46,613 nt of DNA. Source: an uncultured Bradyrhizobium sp. (GTDB lineage: Bacteria; Pseudomonadota; Alphaproteobacteria; Rhizobiales; Xanthobacteraceae). Below are positions 15,502 to 24,255 of the stretch, piece after piece. The notes beneath the pieces are model-generated. The model was not told the DNA's origin and ran no database searches. It saw only the letters and a program-made list of their open reading frames with translations. Every line of letters begins with the position of its first letter. The stretch's first letter is position 1. Made by a program: the position numbers and the translations under genes. The stretch spans positions 1-46,613 of the forward strand of contig NZ_CAKZHY010000145.1 in the NCBI RefSeq assembly GCF_936928535.1, written 5' to 3'.

Positions 15502-17127
15502 TCACGCCGGTTCAGTGTTGCGGGAGCGATCGGGCATTGCGGTGGAAAGGACGTTACCAAGAGCGCTCTGCTTGTCGCGACGGCGTTGCACCGAGGACGG
15601 AATGCGCATGGCTTCGCGGTACTTCGCGACCGTGCGACGGGCAATATCAATGCCCGAAGCGCGCAAGCGTTCCACGATGGTATCATCCGACAGGATCGCA
15701 GCAGGCGCTTCCGAATCGATCAACTGCTTGATGTGGTGACGCACGGCTTCGGCCGAATGCGCCTCGCCGCCGTCGGCGGAGGCGATCGAGGCCGTGAAGA
15801 AATATTTCAACTCGAATGTGCCGCGATTTGTCGCCATATATTTGTTGGCGGTGACGCGCGACACCGTGGATTCATGCATCTGGATGGCGTCGGCAACGGC
15901 CTTCAGATTCAGCGGCCGCAGATGCGCGACACCATGGGTGAAGAAGCCGTCCTGCTGCCGCACGATCTCGGTCGCGACCTTCAGGATGGTGCGGGCGCGC
16001 TGGTCGAGCGCGCGCACCAGCCACGTCGCGTTCTGCAGCGCATCGGTGAAATACGACTTGTCGCCGTCCTTGCCGATCTTCTTCGACAGCTCGGAGTAAT
16101 AGGTCTGGTTGACCAGCACGCGCGGCAGGGTGTCGCTGTTGAGCTCGACATGCCAGCCGCCATCGGGACCCGGGCGGACATAGACGTCGGGCACCATGGT
16201 CTGAAGCCGCGCCGAGCCGAACTTCATGCCCGGCTTGGGATTGAGCCGCCTGATCTCGCCGATCATGTCGGCGATGTCCTCGTCGTCGACGCCGCAGAGC
16301 TTGCGCAGGGACACGATGTCGCGCTTGGCGAGGAGATCGAGATGCTCGACGAGGGCCTGCATCGCCGGATCGTAGCGGTCGAGCTCGCGGAGCTGGATCG
16401 CCAGGCACTCGCTGAGAGATCGCGCGCAGACGCCGGGCGGATCGAACTTTTGCAGCACGGCAAGAACGTCCTCGACGTCCTCTTGCGTCGCGCCAAGCCG
16501 CTCGGCTGCCCCGCCGAGATCGGGCGGCAGATAGCCGGCCTCGTCGACGAGGTCGATCAGATACTGCCCGATCATGCGCTGCGCCGCGCCGGTGAAGGCC
16601 ACCGACAGCTGCTCGGCGAGATGGTCGGAGAGCGTCATCTCCGCGGCGACGAAGGCTTCGAGATTGTAGTCCTCGTCACCGGAGGCGCCGCCGCCCCATT
16701 CGGTGTAGGTGGTCGGCGCGGCGTCCTGGGCGTTGCGCGCGGCAGCCTCTGCCGGTTCCTCGGAGAAGACGTTGTCGAGGCCCGTATCGAGGGTCTGCTC
16801 GATCTCGGCGCGGGAGCCGAGATCCTTGCTCATCCATTCTTCCTGGCCGGGCTCGAAGGCGTCGCCGCTGCCGCCAAAGCCGTCATCGACGCCCTGATTG
16901 CCTGAATCTTCGCCATCGTGATCGCTGAACTGGCCGGCCTCGGCCGGCGCCTCGCCGGGGGCCTCGTCATTGGCCCGCTCCAGCAGGGGGTTACGCTCGA
17001 GTTCCTCTTCCACGAAGGTCGTGAGATCGAGATTCGACAGCTGCAGCAGCTTGATCGCCTGCATCAGCTGCGGCGTCATGACCAGCGACTGGGATTGCCG
17101 GAACTCTAATCTCTGCGTCAGCGCCAT
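15502..17127 (-). CDS. rpoN: RNA polymerase sigma-54 factor RpoN
   Basis: A 541-residue sigma-54. Region I is the glutamine- and leucine-rich start RLEFRQSQSLVMTPQLMQAIKLLQLS, which contacts enhancer-binding proteins. Region II is the variable acidic stretch (about 60-150, EAPGEAPAEAGQF, DGEDSGNQGVDDG). Region III contains the core-binding domain and ends with the RpoN box ARRTVAKYRE that reads the -24 element. The protein directs transcription of nitrogen fixation, nitrogen assimilation and dicarboxylate transport genes in rhizobia. Some Bradyrhizobium carry two rpoN copies; linkage to lptB and hpf marks this as the copy at the conserved chromosomal site. The 90-bp gap to lptB suggests its own promoter. 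Confidence 0.97.
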   Translation of the reverse strand: MALTQRLEFRQSQSLVMTPQLMQAIKLLQLSNLDLTTFVEEELERNPLLERANDEAPGEAPAEAGQFSDHDGEDSGNQGVDDGFGGSGDAFEPGQEEWMSKDLGSRAEIEQTLDTGLDNVFSEEPAEAAARNAQDAAPTTYTEWGGGASGDEDYNLEAFVAAEMTLSDHLAEQLSVAFTGAAQRMIGQYLIDLVDEAGYLPPDLGGAAERLGATQEDVEDVLAVLQKFDPPGVCARSLSECLAIQLRELDRYDPAMQALVEHLDLLAKRDIVSLRKLCGVDDEDIADMIGEIRRLNPKPGMKFGSARLQTMVPDVYVRPGPDGGWHVELNSDTLPRVLVNQTYYSELSKKIGKDGDKSYFTDALQNATWLVRALDQRARTILKVATEIVRQQDGFFTHGVAHLRPLNLKAVADAIQMHESTVSRVTANKYMATNRGTFELKYFFTASIASADGGEAHSAEAVRHHIKQLIDSEAPAAILSDDTIVERLRASGIDIARRTVAKYREAMRIPSSVQRRRDKQSALGNVLSTAMPDRSRNTEPA

Positions 17128-17217
17128 CTAACAAGAACCGTTCCCGAAAATTGGTCCGATTCTTGCTTATCTTAGTCCCAGCCCGATGTACACGCCTTGA
17201 CTCAATGGAAAAAAGGG

Positions 17218-18222
17218 CTAGAGGCGGAATTCCTCGCCAAGGTAAAGGCGGCGGACATCCGGGTCCGCGACGATCTCGTCCGGGCTTCCCTCCGTCAAGA
17301 TTTCACCGGCATAGACGATATAGGCGCGATCGGTCAGGCCGAGCGTCTCGCGGACATTGTGGTCGGTGATCAAGACGCCGATGCCGCGATTGGTGAGGTG
17401 GCGGACGAGGTCCTGAATGTCGCCCACCGCGATCGGATCGATGCCCGCGAACGGCTCGTCGAGCAGCATGTAGTTCGGGCGCGTTGCCAGTGCGCGCGCG
17501 ATCTCGACGCGGCGGCGCTCACCGCCCGACAGCGCGATCGAGGGCGATTTCCTTAAGCGCGTGATGTTGAATTCGTCGAGCAGCGAGTCGAGCTGCTGCT
17601 CGCGCTTCTTGCGCGAGGGCTCGACGACTTCGAGCACCGCGCGGATGTTCTGCTCGACCGTGAGGCCGCGGAAGATCGAGGCTTCCTGCGGCAGATAGCC
17701 GATGCCGAGCCGCGCGCGCTGATACATCGGCAGCTTGGTGACGTCGTGGCCGTCGAGCTCGATCGCACCGCGATCGGCCTTGATCAGGCCGGTGATCATG
17801 TAGAACACGGTGGTCTTGCCGGCGCCGTTCGGACCGAGCAGGCCGACCGCTTCGCCGCGGCGCACATAGATGCTGACGCCGCGCACGACCTGGCGGCTGC
17901 CGAAACTCTTTTCCACGCTATGCACAGCCAGAAAACCCGGCCGCCGCAACAATTGCGGCCCGCCCGCCCTGCCATTGGACTTGGCACCGGATCTGGCCTG
18001 GGGAGGCTGGGTCGCCGCCGGCCTTTGCCGCGGCGGGGCCTCGACGCCGTAGGGATCCGAGCTCTGCACGGGCTGATCACGGGCGATCGGCGGCGCATCC
18101 CTGACAGGGCTCGGCACGAGCCCCCCCATGCTGCCATCGAGCGCCGTGATGTCCTGACGGGCAAATCCTGGCCGGCCGCGCTTGGCGGGGCGCCGTCGGA
18201 ACATGCTGAAGAGATCGACCAT
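17218..18222 (-). CDS. lptB: LPS export ABC transporter ATPase LptB
   Basis: A 334-residue ATPase that drives lipopolysaccharide extraction from the inner membrane with LptF/LptG. Walker A GPNGAGKTT is at residues 130-138. The signature LSGGERRRVEIARAL, Walker B MLLDEPFAGIDP and switch His in LITDHNVRETL are intact, and the family's GYLPQEASIFRGLTVEQNI is present. Residues 1-95 are an extra, proline- and arginine-rich, probably disordered tail absent from E. coli LptB (about 240 residues). Position downstream of lptC and lptA fits the role. The gap 18223-18455 upstream holds a small palindrome (18253-18267) but no gene. Confidence 0.95.
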   Translation of the reverse strand: MVDLFSMFRRRPAKRGRPGFARQDITALDGSMGGLVPSPVRDAPPIARDQPVQSSDPYGVEAPPRQRPAATQPPQARSGAKSNGRAGGPQLLRRPGFLAVHSVEKSFGSRQVVRGVSIYVRRGEAVGLLGPNGAGKTTVFYMITGLIKADRGAIELDGHDVTKLPMYQRARLGIGYLPQEASIFRGLTVEQNIRAVLEVVEPSRKKREQQLDSLLDEFNITRLRKSPSIALSGGERRRVEIARALATRPNYMLLDEPFAGIDPIAVGDIQDLVRHLTNRGIGVLITDHNVRETLGLTDRAYIVYAGEILTEGSPDEIVADPDVRRLYLGEEFRL

Positions 18223-18252
18223 CCCCGCCTTCTAGCCTTTCACGACAATCTT

Positions 18253-18267
18253 GCACGACGATCGTGC
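18253..18267. repeat. Small palindrome between lptA and lptB
   Basis: GCACGA and TCGTGC flank CGA, 30 bp upstream of the lptB start. It could be a protein site or a small hairpin. Nothing else is seen in the 233-bp gap. Confidence 0.3.
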
Positions 18268-18455
18268 GTGATTTCGCGATCCGCTGCACCGGCCCAGTGA
18301 TTCGCCAGCACAGCATGAGTGAAGGGATGTCTCATGCCCAGTGAAACACGCCCGAAAAGCGGCGAACCCCGCTTCGAAAGCCCTGCGCGCTAGATACAGC
18401 CTCACCGCGCAAGCTTCAACCTCGGATCGTGCGCATCAGAGACAAGTGATTGAAT

Positions 18456-19187
18456 TTACTTCTGTTTAGTTCCGCCCGGCAGTTGCAGAGGCGAGCCCGC
18501 GCCAGGAGCCACGGGCGTTCCGCATTTGCCGTCTGAGCCGCCCTGGGACTGGATGAACAGGCCCTGCACCTTGCCGCTGTCGGATTCCACCCGGGACACG
18601 CCGGTGGTCATGTCGACCTTGAGGCGGTCGCCGCGCAGCACGTTCTGGCACTGGGTCAGCACCACCTGGCCTCCGGACCCACCCAGCATGGTGATGAGGT
18701 TGGTCTTGGTGTCGAACACCGCGGTCTCACCTGTCACCACCTGGTCCTTCTGGGTGACGACGACATTGCCGCGCGCTTCCAGCCGCTTGATCGAGGACGC
18801 GCCGCCGGGCCCCGGCGACGCGGCCTGCATCGGCGGCGCCGCCTTCGCGCCCTTGGCGGGCGCGGCCTGCGGCGCAGGCTGCTTGTCGCTGTTGGATTCG
18901 TAGAACACTACCAGCGTCTTCGAGGTCATGGTGGTGTCGCCCTGCACGACCTTCACATTGCCGGAGAAGGTCGCCTCCTTCTTCTTGTCACGCATTTCGA
19001 GCGCGGCGGCCTCGATCTGGATCGGCTGGTCGCGATTCTGCGAAAAGCCCTGCATCGCGTTGGGCACGCCTTGCATCGTGCTCTGCGCGAGGCTCGCGCC
19101 TGTCGCGAGCAGCGCGATGCCGGCGAGCGCAGAAGCTGCGGCGATGACGCGACGGCTGCGGTCGTTGCGCGGGAAAAAATCGGTCAT
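18456..19187 (-). CDS. lptA: LPS transport periplasmic protein LptA
   Basis: A 243-residue OstA-family protein that bridges LptC and LptD across the periplasm and carries lipopolysaccharide. Residues 1-35 form an export signal (RSRRVIAAASALAGIALLATGASLAQS). The OstA/LptA beta-jellyroll starts near residue 50 with QPIQIEAAALEMRDKKKEATFSGNVKVVQGD and continues to ARGNVVVTQKDQVVTGETAVFD. A proline/alanine insert (about 95-125) is inserted mid-domain. I start at the ATG at 19187; a GTG at 19196 overlapping the lptC stop is the alternative and would add three residues. The gene is coupled to lptC. Confidence 0.88.
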   Translation of the reverse strand: MTDFFPRNDRSRRVIAAASALAGIALLATGASLAQSTMQGVPNAMQGFSQNRDQPIQIEAAALEMRDKKKEATFSGNVKVVQGDTTMTSKTLVVFYESNSDKQPAPQAAPAKGAKAAPPMQAASPGPGGASSIKRLEARGNVVVTQKDQVVTGETAVFDTKTNLITMLGGSGGQVVLTQCQNVLRGDRLKVDMTTGVSRVESDSGKVQGLFIQSQGGSDGKCGTPVAPGAGSPLQLPGGTKQK

Positions 19188-19192
19188 GAAAA

Positions 19193-19915
19193 TCACTTTG
19201 AGTTCGCGGATCTGTTCTTCGACCTGGTCGGCGGCGGTGGTGGCGGCGGCTGTTCGACGGGCGCCTCCTCCGTGCTGATCTTGTCCAGATGCATCACCAC
19301 ATTGCCTTCGAAACGGATGACATCGCCGCCTTCGGTGATGCGCAGCTTGTCGGCCGTCAGCGTGCCGTTGGTCAGTTTGACGTCGACATGCTCGTCCGAG
19401 GACACCGTGCCCTTGTTCATGTCGACAAAGGCCGAGTTCAGCCGCGCCTCATAGCCGGTCGAGGTGCGCACGAACACGTCCTTGTGCAGGTCGAGCTGCT
19501 GCTGCTTGTTGTCGAAGCGGCCGGTGCGGGCGTCGAGGAACACGGTCGACCCGTCTTCCATCAACACTTTCGACTTGAGGTCGGCGAGATCCACGTGATC
19601 AGGATCGGTGATGTCCTGCGTCGCAGTCTTGGACCAGAGCTCGTAGGGCCGCTGATCCGGCGTGAAGCCGGACATGTGCGGCGATTCCATCGTGATCTTG
19701 GTGCCGGTCACTACGAGGTTTCCGGAATCCACCTTGATGGGGATCATGGAGAAGGGGTTCAGGAAGGTCGAGACCGCGACGATCGAGGCCATGGCCAGAA
19801 CCACGGTCACAGGCACCGCGACGCGCAGAATCCGCACGAGTCGGCTGTGGCGCGCCGCCTGGGCAAACTTCGCCGCAAGCGCGGCGTCGTAGGTGGAAAA
19901 CTGGGCCGAATTCAC
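19193..19915 (-). CDS. lptC: LPS export protein LptC
   Basis: A 240-residue bitopic inner-membrane protein that receives lipopolysaccharide from LptBFG and hands it to LptA. One membrane helix lies at about residues 28-50 (ILRVAVPVTVVLAMASIVAVSTFL), followed by the periplasmic LptC fold with LVVTGTKITMESPHMSGFT and a repeat region ending in LTADKLRITEGGDVIRFEGNVVMHL. The C terminus adds a run of seven prolines and a basic tail, unusual for the family. First gene of the lptC-lptA-lptB series, and its stop overlaps a possible GTG start of lptA. Confidence 0.88.
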   Translation of the reverse strand: MNSAQFSTYDAALAAKFAQAARHSRLVRILRVAVPVTVVLAMASIVAVSTFLNPFSMIPIKVDSGNLVVTGTKITMESPHMSGFTPDQRPYELWSKTATQDITDPDHVDLADLKSKVLMEDGSTVFLDARTGRFDNKQQQLDLHKDVFVRTSTGYEARLNSAFVDMNKGTVSSDEHVDVKLTNGTLTADKLRITEGGDVIRFEGNVVMHLDKISTEEAPVEQPPPPPPPTRSKNRSANSK

Positions 19916-20068
19916 CTGAGCTCCAGGGTGTCGCTCGCCTTGTGCGGTTCGTGAGCGGCCATTGTACCCGGCGCCGCCTGAATATGCAGCCTTGGCATAT
20001 TAGTCTTGGACAGGCCGCAGGAAAGTGTCCGAAACGGGGCGACGGTGGTGCCCGTCCGCCCATGTGCC

Positions 20069-20168
20069 GTCATTCCGGACGATGCAAAGCATCGACCTAT
20101 GGTGCGCAATTGCGCACCTGAGAATCTCGAGATTCCGGGTTCGGCTCTTCGAGCCGCCCCGGAATGAC
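20069..20168. repeat. Palindromic intergenic repeat, family A (GTCATTCCGG), copy 1
   Basis: Outer arms GTCATTCCGG (20069-20078) and CCGGAATGAC (20159-20168) are perfect. Four smaller palindromes lie inside: GATGC/GCATC (20081-20093), the 18-bp GGTGCGCAATTGCGCACC (20101-20118), GAATCTCGAGATTC (20122-20135) and GGCTC/GAGCC. A second copy of the family is at 33137-33240. It lies between lptC and the exonuclease gene, which runs toward it. Confidence 0.85.
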
Positions 20169-20179
20169 ATCGAAACCGC

Positions 20180-20794
20180 TCAGGAATGCGCGAAAATGTC
20201 CTCTTCCTCCCAGCCCTGCAGGTCCAGCAAAGCGCGGGTCGGCAGGAACTCGAAACAGGCTTTTGCCAGCGCGCTGCGGCCTTCCCGGACCAGCATGGCG
20301 TCGAGCCGCTCGCGCAAGGCGTGCAGGTGCAGCACGTCGGAGGCGGCATAGGCGAGCTGCGGCTCGGTCAGGCTGTCGGAACCCCAGTCGCTGGATTGCT
20401 GCTGCTTGGAGAGGTCGACATTGAGCACCTCGCGCACCAGGTCCTTGAGACCATGGCGATCGGTATAGGTGCGAGTCAGGCGGGAGGCGATCTTGGTGCA
20501 GTAGATCGGCCCGGTCATGACGCCGAAGGTCTGGTAGAGCACCGCGACGTCGAACCGGGCGAAATGGAAGATCTTGGTGATCGCGGGATTGGCGAGCAGG
20601 GCCTTCAGGTTCGGCGCATCGGTGTGCCCCTTGGGGATCTGCACCACGTCGGCGCTGCCGTCGCCCGGCGAGAGCTGCACCACGCAGAGCCGGTCGCGAT
20701 GCGGGTTGAGGCCCATGGTCTCGGTGTCGATCGCCACCGCGCCGGTGTAGCGGGAGAGGTCCGGCAGGTCGCCGCGATGCAGGCGTACGGTCAT
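20180..20794 (-). CDS. RNase D-like 3'-5' exonuclease
   Basis: A 204-residue DEDD-type exonuclease. Exo I is AIDTETMGL (D23, E25), Exo II is in KIFHFARFDVAVL, and Exo III is YAASDVLHLHAL with the DEDDy tyrosine, so all metal-binding positions are present. The HRDC domains of E. coli RNase D (375 residues) are missing, giving the short form common in alphaproteobacteria. It would trim the 3' ends of stable RNAs. The ribosome site is weak. The product name is at family level and the precise substrate is not known. Confidence 0.87.
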   Translation of the reverse strand: MTVRLHRGDLPDLSRYTGAVAIDTETMGLNPHRDRLCVVQLSPGDGSADVVQIPKGHTDAPNLKALLANPAITKIFHFARFDVAVLYQTFGVMTGPIYCTKIASRLTRTYTDRHGLKDLVREVLNVDLSKQQQSSDWGSDSLTEPQLAYAASDVLHLHALRERLDAMLVREGRSALAKACFEFLPTRALLDLQGWEEEDIFAHS

Positions 20795-20896
20795 GGCGTT
20801 TCAATCCCTCAATCGAATCGGTCGCGTCGATATCACAAGCTCATCGGATGGTCCGCGATTTAGCCCCTGGGGGAGGCCTGCGCAAGCAGCGATGGC

Positions 20897-22222
20897 TCAG
20901 ATCGCCGCCAGCATGATGCAGACCATCGCCGCCACGGTGGTGCGGCTGGCGCCGTCGCGGAAGGCGTAGATGATAGGGTCGTCAGGCATCTCGCGGCGAT
21001 GTGCGATCATCAAGGCCCGGCCGAACCAGTAGAGCAGCAGCGGCGCGAGCAGCCACAGCATCCAGGGGCGGCTGTAGAGCGGCGTCACCGCCGAGGACGA
21101 GACGTAGAGCGCGAACACCGTCACGGCGTTCATGGCGCTCGCGGCCGCCATCGCGGCGATGATGTTGAGGTCGCTGATGCGGTAGTCGCGGTTGGAGGGA
21201 TCGGCAAGGCCCTCGCCCTGGCGCATGCTGAGCTCGCTGAAGCGCTTGATCAGCGCGAGCGAGGTGAACACGAACAGCGAGAACACCATCAGCCATTCCG
21301 ACAGCACGACGCCGGCGGCGACCGACCCGGCGACGATACGCAGGCAATAGAGGCCCGCGAGCGTGACGACGTCGACCAGCATCTTGCGCTTGAGCACCAG
21401 CGAATAGGCGATAGTGGTGACGAGATAGGCGACCAGCACGCCGAGGAAGGCGACGGAAATGCAGAGGCTGGCGACGAGCGCGAACGTCCACAGCGCCGGG
21501 ATCGCAAGCAACGCCGACGAGATCGGCAAGGTGCCCGCGGCCAGCGCGCGGTGGCGCTTGGTCGGATGCTGGCGATCGGCCGCGAGATCGAGCAGATCGT
21601 TCATCAGATAGGCGCCCGACGCGCAGGCCGAGAACGCCAGGAACGCCAGCAGCGCGGCGCCGAGCGTTGCGATGTTCACCTGATGCGCGGTGAGAACGGG
21701 CACGAACACCAGCGTGTTCTTGGCGTATTGATAGAGCCGCAGCGCCTTCGCCCAGGTTCGAAGACCGGCGCGATCGCGATTGACCTGGTCGATGCGCTCG
21801 ATCGCGGTGCGATCGAACGGCAGATTATCGCTACCTGCAAGATCGGCTGGGGTCACGACGCCGTCGAAGCCGAGATGCGCCGAGATGCCGGACGCCTGAT
21901 CGGCAAAGCGGCCTGCGACCAGGAAGATCTTTGCGCCCCGCGCCCGCGCGGCCAGCGCCCGGTTCAGCACATCGACGTCATAGGGAAGGTGGGCGTAGTC
22001 GAGCCTGGCCCGTGCCAGAACGTCGGTGAGGGCCGCCATGCCCGGACGTCCGCGCGCGCCAAAACGAGCCAGCATGCGGGCGGGCGCAGAGAACAGCGCC
22101 TCCATCAGCAGTTCGGAGCGCAGCAGGGCGCCTTCGAGATCGATCACGAGCGTGCAAGCCGGCGCCGGGACGGAATCCGGGGCGGCCTCACTCCGATCGT
22201 ACTGCCAGGCTGGCTGCTCCAT
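20897..22222 (-). CDS. UbiA family prenyltransferase with N-terminal HAD-like domain
   Basis: A 441-residue protein in two parts. Residues about 25-150 are HAD-like, with LVIDLEGALL in place of the usual DxDGT motif and LVAGR where HAD enzymes have a Thr/Ser, so the hydrolase site looks degenerate. Residues about 160-441 are a UbiA-type prenyltransferase with several membrane helices; YQYAKNTLVFVP and the metal-binding NDLLDLAADRQHPTKRHR (about 208-225) are typical of decaprenyl-phosphate phosphoribosyltransferase-like members. It may make prenyl-phosphoryl-ribose, feeding DprE1/DprE2-like enzymes at 27340-29412. Start 22222 is favoured by homology; a longer frame exists to 22318. No clear ribosome site. 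Confidence 0.78.
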   Translation of the reverse strand: MEQPAWQYDRSEAAPDSVPAPACTLVIDLEGALLRSELLMEALFSAPARMLARFGARGRPGMAALTDVLARARLDYAHLPYDVDVLNRALAARARGAKIFLVAGRFADQASGISAHLGFDGVVTPADLAGSDNLPFDRTAIERIDQVNRDRAGLRTWAKALRLYQYAKNTLVFVPVLTAHQVNIATLGAALLAFLAFSACASGAYLMNDLLDLAADRQHPTKRHRALAAGTLPISSALLAIPALWTFALVASLCISVAFLGVLVAYLVTTIAYSLVLKRKMLVDVVTLAGLYCLRIVAGSVAAGVVLSEWLMVFSLFVFTSLALIKRFSELSMRQGEGLADPSNRDYRISDLNIIAAMAAASAMNAVTVFALYVSSSAVTPLYSRPWMLWLLAPLLLYWFGRALMIAHRREMPDDPIIYAFRDGASRTTVAAMVCIMLAAI

Positions 22223-22490
22223 CCGAATACGCTTTGACTGACCGCAGCACGGCCGACCCAGGGGCTGGGAGGAGGCCGGGGAGCAAGGAAAATGGACGGT
22301 CGCGAGCCTAGGGCGCATTCGCTAAGGGCGGCTTAATCCTGAAAGGGCAGAGGTCCCGAGGCCTGCTGTTGCACGGATCCCACAATCCGGCGCGCGCTCG
22401 ATATACCAGCGGAACCTGGGACCCGCGGCGGTGGTAATCGGCGGCGCGCACCCCATCTGAGCCCAGCCCCCCACCACACCCTCAGGTGCC

Positions 22491-23762
22491 ATGACAGACC
22501 AGACGCTCGCCGCGCCGATCGACGATCAGCAGGAACGCCAGCGCGGCTTTTCGCGCTACCAGTCGCTTCTCGTGGCGCTGCTCGCGTTCGCACAGTTCAC
22601 GATCATTCTCGACTTCATCATCATGTCGCCGCTCGGCGCCATCATGATGCCCTCGCTCAACATCACGGCCGCGCAATTCGGCGTCGCGGTGTCGGCCTAC
22701 GCGTTCAGCGCCGGATTTTCGGGCATCCTGGCCGCCGGCTTTGCCGATCGCTTCGACCGCAAGCGCCTGCTGCTGTTCTTCTATGCCGGCTTCACGCTCG
22801 GGACGCTGCTGTGCGCGCTGGCGCAGGATTACCATGTGCTGCTGCTCGGCCGCGTCGTGACCGGCCTGTTCGGCGGCGTGATCGGCTCGATCGTGCTCGC
22901 CATCGTCACCGATCTGTTCGCGCTGCATTTGCGCGGCCGCGTGATGGGTTTCGTCCAGACCGCCTTTGCCGCGAGCCAGGTGCTCGGCGTTCCCGCCGGC
23001 CTGTTTCTGGCCAATCACTGGGACTGGCATGTCTGCTTCTTTGCCATCGTCGGCCTGTCGATCCTGTCGATCGCCGTCATCGCCTTCGCCATGGAGCCGG
23101 TCGATGCGCATCTGAAGCTGAAGCAGGACCGAAACCCGTTCCACCATCTGGTCGCGACGGTCAGCGAGCCGCGCTACACGCTGGCCTTCGCGGTCACGAC
23201 CTTGCTGGCGACGGGCGGCTACATGCTGATGCCCTATTCCAGCGCCTTCACCGTGAACAATGTCGGCATCGACATCGTAAACCTGCCGACGATCTATCTG
23301 GTCTCCGGCCTGTTCAGCATCGTCACGGGCCCGCTGGTCGGCCGCGCGGCCGACACCTTCGGCAAATATCCGACTTTCGTGTTCGGTTGCGCGATGACCA
23401 TCATCATGGTGCTGATCTACACCCATCTCGGCCACGTCTCGCTGGTAACAGCGATCACCGTCAACGTGCTGCTGTTCGTCGGCATATTCTCGCGCATGAT
23501 CCCGTCGCAGGCGCTGATGTCGGCGATCCCCGATCCGAGCCAGCGCGGCTCGTTCAGCGCGGTCAGCGCCTCGCTGCAGCAACTCTCCGGCGGCCTCGGC
23601 TCGGTGCTGGCGGCCGCGATCATCTCGCAGCAACCTGATGGTTCGCTGCTGCATTTCGAGCGGATCGGCTACGTCGTCGTCACGACGACCATCATCACGC
23701 TGGTGGCGATGTATTTTGTGCAGAAATCGGTCGCGGAGCGGGCCGGGAGGAGCGTGGTCTGA
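22491..23762 (+). CDS. MFS transporter
   Basis: A 423-residue major facilitator with about 12 hydrophobic segments. The loop 2-3 signature appears as GFADRFDRKRLLLFFY at about residues 83-98, which marks a DHA1/AraJ-like drug or sugar efflux protein. A central cytoplasmic loop (AHLKLKQDRNPFHHL) splits two six-helix halves. The ribosome site AGGTG lies close to the ATG. It diverges from the UbiA gene and stands alone. Substrate cannot be read from sequence. Confidence 0.83.
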   Translation: MTDQTLAAPIDDQQERQRGFSRYQSLLVALLAFAQFTIILDFIIMSPLGAIMMPSLNITAAQFGVAVSAYAFSAGFSGILAAGFADRFDRKRLLLFFYAGFTLGTLLCALAQDYHVLLLGRVVTGLFGGVIGSIVLAIVTDLFALHLRGRVMGFVQTAFAASQVLGVPAGLFLANHWDWHVCFFAIVGLSILSIAVIAFAMEPVDAHLKLKQDRNPFHHLVATVSEPRYTLAFAVTTLLATGGYMLMPYSSAFTVNNVGIDIVNLPTIYLVSGLFSIVTGPLVGRAADTFGKYPTFVFGCAMTIIMVLIYTHLGHVSLVTAITVNVLLFVGIFSRMIPSQALMSAIPDPSQRGSFSAVSASLQQLSGGLGSVLAAAIISQQPDGSLLHFERIGYVVVTTTIITLVAMYFVQKSVAERAGRSVV

Positions 23763-23842
23763 GGGCTGACAAAGCCCACAGCGTTGCGCTCTATCTGGCG
23801 TGCACGTTCCTCGACGACGTCCCTGGCCCGCCAAGCCCTCGC

Positions 23843-24169
23843 TTATTGCAGGGCCGAGAAGCTTGTTGGGCTCATGAACGTGTTCGAGATATTCGCGAGG
23901 ATTTGCCCGTCGACCTCCGAGGCCGCGGCTACCTCCAGCCATTCGGGGTCCGCTACGAAGGCACCCCAAAGACGCTCCCGCTCCGCGAGCGAGTCCCAGG
24001 CAAGGATGTAAACGAGCTCCAGGTGTGACGGTCCGACCGTGGTCCGCCAGAAGCCAAGTTGGCGAATGCCCAATCGCTCCCAAATCTTCAGGGTCCGCGT
24101 CTCAAAGCGCTTCAGCAGTGCAGGCATCCGGCCCGGCAGGGTGCGGTAGGTGCGCAACTCGTAGATCAT
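23843..24169 (-). CDS. NIPSNAP family protein
   Basis: A 108-residue protein with the ferredoxin-like NIPSNAP fold: the start MIYELRTYRTLPGRMPALLKRFE and LVYILAWDSLAERERLWGAFVADPEW are diagnostic. Bacterial members are small cytoplasmic proteins of unknown function, sometimes beside oxidoreductases. The ATG has GAGGAC upstream. It diverges from a GlxA-type regulator, and a palindrome plus a spaced third half-site lie between them, so it is the likely regulated target. Confidence 0.87.
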   Translation of the reverse strand: MIYELRTYRTLPGRMPALLKRFETRTLKIWERLGIRQLGFWRTTVGPSHLELVYILAWDSLAERERLWGAFVADPEWLEVAAASEVDGQILANISNTFMSPTSFSALQ

Positions 24170-24218
24170 CTGTCGTCCTCGCTTGGTTTAAGCCGAGCCC
24201 GAGTTACGCCGGTTGCGA

Positions 24219-24255
24219 TTGGCATATTTGCCAAACTTGTCGTATTTTCTGCCAA
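24219..24255. promoter_or_regulatory. AraC-type operator between NIPSNAP and GlxA-like genes
   Basis: TTGGCA (24219-24224) and TGCCAA (24229-24234) form a perfect 6-4-6 palindrome. A third half-site TGCCAA at 24250-24255 repeats the second at exactly 21 bp and touches the start codon of the regulator. Direct repeats two helix turns apart are typical of AraC-family sites. Confidence 0.6.

Noticed and set aside
22482..24083. Long minus-strand open frame (533 codons) antisense to the MFS gene
   Set aside because: Composition is low complexity (Arg/Asp/Gln/His rich) as expected for antisense of a GC-rich gene; the plus-strand MFS protein is clearly real.
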